Assembly (NCBI RefSeq): GCF_937425535.1
Contig: NZ_OW485601.1
Location: 5,191,501 to 5,255,500, forward strand
Reading direction: 5' to 3'
DNA: 64,000 bases
Source: Rhodovastum atsumiense
Lineage (GTDB): Bacteria; Pseudomonadota; Alphaproteobacteria; Acetobacterales; Acetobacteraceae
Shown here: one piece after another, positions 61,455 through 64,000 of the stretch
Layout: each line of letters begins with the position of its first letter
Position numbering within the stretch: the stretch's first letter is position 1
The notes under the pieces: model-generated
What the model was told of the DNA's origin: nothing
The model's input: the letters and a program-made list of their open reading frames with translations, nothing else
The model's database searches: none
Position numbers and translations under genes: made by a program

Positions 61455-64000
61455 GCGCTCTCCTGGAGCAGCGCCAGCACGGCGCCGAGGGCATCGTTCT
61501 CGGCCCGGTCCACCATTCCGCCGCCCTCGCGGTCGCGCACGTTGCGTTCCACCGCGTCGGCCAGCGAATCCACCCAGCCGAGGCAGAACATCGGTCCGAA
61601 CGGCACCGGTTGCGGGCCGATCTCGAAGCCGGGGCCGGGCGGGGCGGGCGGAGTGAAGGCCAGCAACCTGGCGCCGGGGTGGGCAGGGTCCTCGCCGATC
61701 ACCGGCCGCTCCGCCGCCAGCATGCCCTCGATCCGCAGGCCGACGAAGTTCAGTTGCTCGTTGACGATCTGGCAGGCGCGCACCGCCCGCCGCTCGGCCG
61801 ACTGCACGAAATGCTGGCCGCCGCTGGTGCGCTGGAGCATCTGCGCCAGCCGCTCCGGCAGGCGGCAGCGGACGGCGGTGGCGATGATCTCGGCCACCAG
61901 CGCGTCGGCCTGCGCGGCCTCGAAGCCGAAATGGCCGCGCAGTTCCGCCTCGGCGGCGAAGCGGCGCAGCTTGCCGATCCAGCCGGCGGCGAGCACCCGG
62001 GCCAGCGCCTGCATGCGCGGCGAGGGCGTGTCCGGCGCCTGCGCCGCCGCGCCGCCCGGCAGGCGGCCGCGCAGGCTGATCGGCTTCGGCCGTTCCTCCG
62101 CCGTGACGCCGGTGCGCTCGGCCTCATCCTCGCTGCCGAGCAGGATCTGCAGCGCCTCCGCCGCCTCGAGGTGAAACATGGTCAGCAGCAGGCCGAAGCG
62201 CCCATTGGCGCCGTTCGCCTCCACCACTTCCAGCGCCGGGCGCAGCGCCGCGCGGCGCTTGGCCACTTCGGCGTCGAGGTCGTCGCTGACATGCCACTCC
62301 GCCAGCCGCCGTCGCATTCCCTCGCGCAGCATGGCAAGCTGGTTGCTTACCTGCCGCAGCTTCAGTTCCGGCCGGCATACCGGGGTCAGCCGCTCGACCA
62401 GGTAGCTCATGCCGGCGTCGTTCGGCCGGAACACTTCCGCCCAGGCGCGTTCGGGGTTGTCCATGTAGCGGCGGACATCCGCGTGCGCGGCGAATTCACG
62501 GCCCCAGCGTTCGATCTTTTCGGGAATGCCGGATTGGAAACCGACCTCCTTGCCGTCCTCAAGCACGGAGAGCGATTGCGACTTGCCCGGGTTGCGCGCC
62601 AGCAGCGTGTTGCGGAAGGGCGTGCCCGGATGCCATTCGTCCAGCCAGCCTTTTGCTTCCTGCAAGGGCTGCAGCATGCTGGCCTTGATGCGCGCCTCCC
62701 ACAAATCGCCCGAGGGAGCATCGTCGGCGCGGCCGGGGGTGCGGTTGAAGTGCATGTCCACCCGCGTCAGCACCACGAACAGCGCCGTTTCCACCCGCGC
62801 CCGGTCTTCCGGCCGCTCGCCGTGGGTGCGGTGGATCCATTGCCGGATCGACTGGCGGATAGTGGCGTCGTACGGGTTGTTGCTTTCCTTGATGCAGAGC
62901 AGCAGCGCGTTCAGTTCGCGTTCGGCGGCGTAGCGCTCGAACAGGTAGGCCACCTTGCCGCGCAGGAAGAACTCGCCGAGCATGGTAGAGCGCGCGTTGA
63001 TCTCGGCGGCGTGGTCCTTGCCGGTGCGTTCGCGCGCGCCGGGGAAGTCGAGCAGGTCGGTGCTCTCGAAGATCGGCCAGGGCAGCTCGGCCATGCTGAT
63101 CTGCAGTTCGGCCACCAGTGCCGTCAGCTCGGCGCGGGTCAGCGTGCAGCGGGCGCCGTTCTGCGCCTGGATATCGAGGCGTGGGCCGTCGGCATCGGCG
63201 AGATGGTCGAGCGTATCCACCCGCAGCACGCTGTCGGTCTTCGGCACCAGCGCCTTGATCGGCGCCCACACCTCGCGGTCGAAGCGCAAATCTTGCAGCC
63301 GCCCGCCGAGCCGGCGCAGCACCCCGGTGAACGGGGCGAAGCGGTGCCACAGCAGCTCGTACAGCTCGACCCGCCGGGCCAGCGGCAGCACCGGGAGCAT
63401 CGCCGCCATCCGGTCCCAGAACGGCCCCGCGAAGGCGGCCGCCGTGGGGAAGCGGCGGAACTCCAGCTCCACATAGCTCTGAAGGTCCCAGATATCCTCC
63501 TGCGCCAGCTCGCCATGCGCGCGAGCACCGCGGGCCTCGGCCTCGCAGGCGGTCAGCAGCTTCTCGATCTCGGCTGCCGGCAACTCGGTTTTGGTCGCAT
63601 CGAGGGCGTCGCAGTACCAGGAATTGGCGAGGATCTTCACCAGGTCGGTCTCGCTGAGCAGGCGCAGCCGGGCGGGGAAACCCGCCGGCGCGGCCTCGCG
63701 GCGCATGGTGAAGCGGGTGACGAGGCCGGTCGCTTCCTTCTCCGATTCCGGGTTGATATCGGCGAGGAAGCCGCGCGGCTGGTCGAGCAGCGCCTTCAGC
63801 TCTTGCCCGGGCGGGCGGGCGAGGGTGGAGATCAGGTAGGACTTGCCGGCCTGCGACAGGCCGTACACCCCCACCGCCACCGGTCGCGCCGCGGCCGCGC
63901 GCAATTTGCGGGCGGTGACCGCCTGCAGCCGGAAATCCTTCTCCAGCACGGGGCGTTGCGCGGCGACCCGTTCGGGGTAGTCGCGCAGCCACGCCAGTGC
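61451..64000 (-). CDS. SrfC-like putative virulence-factor family P-loop protein (5' end beyond window)
   Basis: At least 849 residues; the frame runs open past the right edge (ALAWLRDYPERVAAQRP precedes the GTG at 63949), so the start is outside. It has a dynamin/GTPase-like P-loop GVYGLSQAGKSYLISTLA near the N-terminus, ESTDLLDFPGAR as the switch-like DxPG, and LFVVLTRVDMHF as a likely base motif, the pattern of SrfC proteins. SrfC was named in Salmonella as an SsrB-regulated factor, but its role is not known. It is the first visible gene of the envelope operon. Confidence 0.82.
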   Translation of the reverse strand, partial: ALAWLRDYPERVAAQRPVLEKDFRLQAVTARKLRAAAARPVAVGVYGLSQAGKSYLISTLARPPGQELKALLDQPRGFLADINPESEKEATGLVTRFTMRREAAPAGFPARLRLLSETDLVKILANSWYCDALDATKTELPAAEIEKLLTACEAEARGARAHGELAQEDIWDLQSYVELEFRRFPTAAAFAGPFWDRMAAMLPVLPLARRVELYELLWHRFAPFTGVLRRLGGRLQDLRFDREVWAPIKALVPKTDSVLRVDTLDHLADADGPRLDIQAQNGARCTLTRAELTALVAELQISMAELPWPIFESTDLLDFPGARERTGKDHAAEINARSTMLGEFFLRGKVAYLFERYAAERELNALLLCIKESNNPYDATIRQSIRQWIHRTHGERPEDRARVETALFVVLTRVDMHFNRTPGRADDAPSGDLWEARIKASMLQPLQEAKGWLDEWHPGTPFRNTLLARNPGKSQSLSVLEDGKEVGFQSGIPEKIERWGREFAAHADVRRYMDNPERAWAEVFRPNDAGMSYLVERLTPVCRPELKLRQVSNQLAMLREGMRRRLAEWHVSDDLDAEVAKRRAALRPALEVVEANGANGRFGLLLTMFHLEAAEALQILLGSEDEAERTGVTAEERPKPISLRGRLPGGAAAQAPDTPSPRMQALARVLAAGWIGKLRRFAAEAELRGHFGFEAAQADALVAEIIATAVRCRLPERLAQMLQRTSGGQHFVQSAERRAVRACQIVNEQLNFVGLRIEGMLAAERPVIGEDPAHPGARLLAFTPPAPPGPGFEIGPQPVPFGPMFCLGWVDSLADAVERNVRDREGGGMVDRAENDALGAVLALLQESA

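Noticed and set aside
1-64000. CRISPR array
   Set aside because: No regularly spaced direct repeats of 20-40 bp with unique spacers were seen; the only close repeats are the 104-bp tandem copy, IS ends and hairpin arrays.

Overview
GC-rich chromosomal DNA (coding regions mostly close to 70% G+C), best read as an alphaproteobacterium, most likely Rhodospirillales/Acetobacteraceae. This rests on codon bias, the alphaproteobacterial style of gyrA with alanine at the quinolone 'Ser83' position, an OPT transporter, and clustered short GC hairpins between genes. It is a family-level inference; no ribosomal marker is present.

Layout. (1) 1-14.9 kb is ordinary chromosome: a NanE-like epimerase plus BadF-type sugar kinase pair, two tandem gamma-glutamyltransferase paralogues, two GT2 glycosyltransferases, an OPT transporter, an OmpA-type porin, gyrA-coaD and a periplasmic cyclophilin, ending at tRNA-Lys. 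(2) 15.05-28.5 kb is a decayed island at the tRNA-Lys 3' end: integrase, excisionase and an early prophage operon (RecE-like nuclease, coiled-coil and zinc-ribbon proteins), broken by an IS66 element with an 8-bp target duplication, a three-deep nest of IS elements, an IS1595-like element carrying a passenger gene, and a wrecked Mrr restriction gene. No phage structural genes and no second att site are visible. (3) 28.5-51.8 kb is the most interesting region: about 23 kb, nearly all on the minus strand, coding for a membrane-bound group 4 [NiFe] hydrogenase directly coupled to a Desulfovibrio-MOP-like molybdenum aldehyde oxidoreductase. It also holds a cofactor/maturation module homologous to D. 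vulgaris DVU_1551-DVU_1558, hypA and hypB at the two ends, and a GAF-CRP fusion regulator. (4) 52.2-53.2 kb carries two overlapping Rnk/GreA-GreB-like regulators. (5) 53.4-64 kb is a minus-strand envelope cluster: SrfC-like P-loop protein, proline-rich membrane protein, VWA protein, LolCDE-like ABC transporter, SUMF1-domain protein and two coiled-coil lipoproteins.

How region 3 may work. The molybdenum enzyme (MCD cofactor supported by the MocA-like/HD protein and XdhC) would oxidise an aldehyde or similar substrate. Electrons would pass through its two [2Fe-2S] clusters, the 65-residue dicluster ferredoxin and/or the HdrD-like flavoprotein to the hydrogenase, which reduces protons. The hydrogenase has intact NiFe ligands and one giant membrane subunit with about two and a half antiporter modules, so H2 release could be coupled to ion pumping. 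This 'aldehyde hydrogenlyase' reading is inference from gene content; each component assignment is supported by visible motifs.
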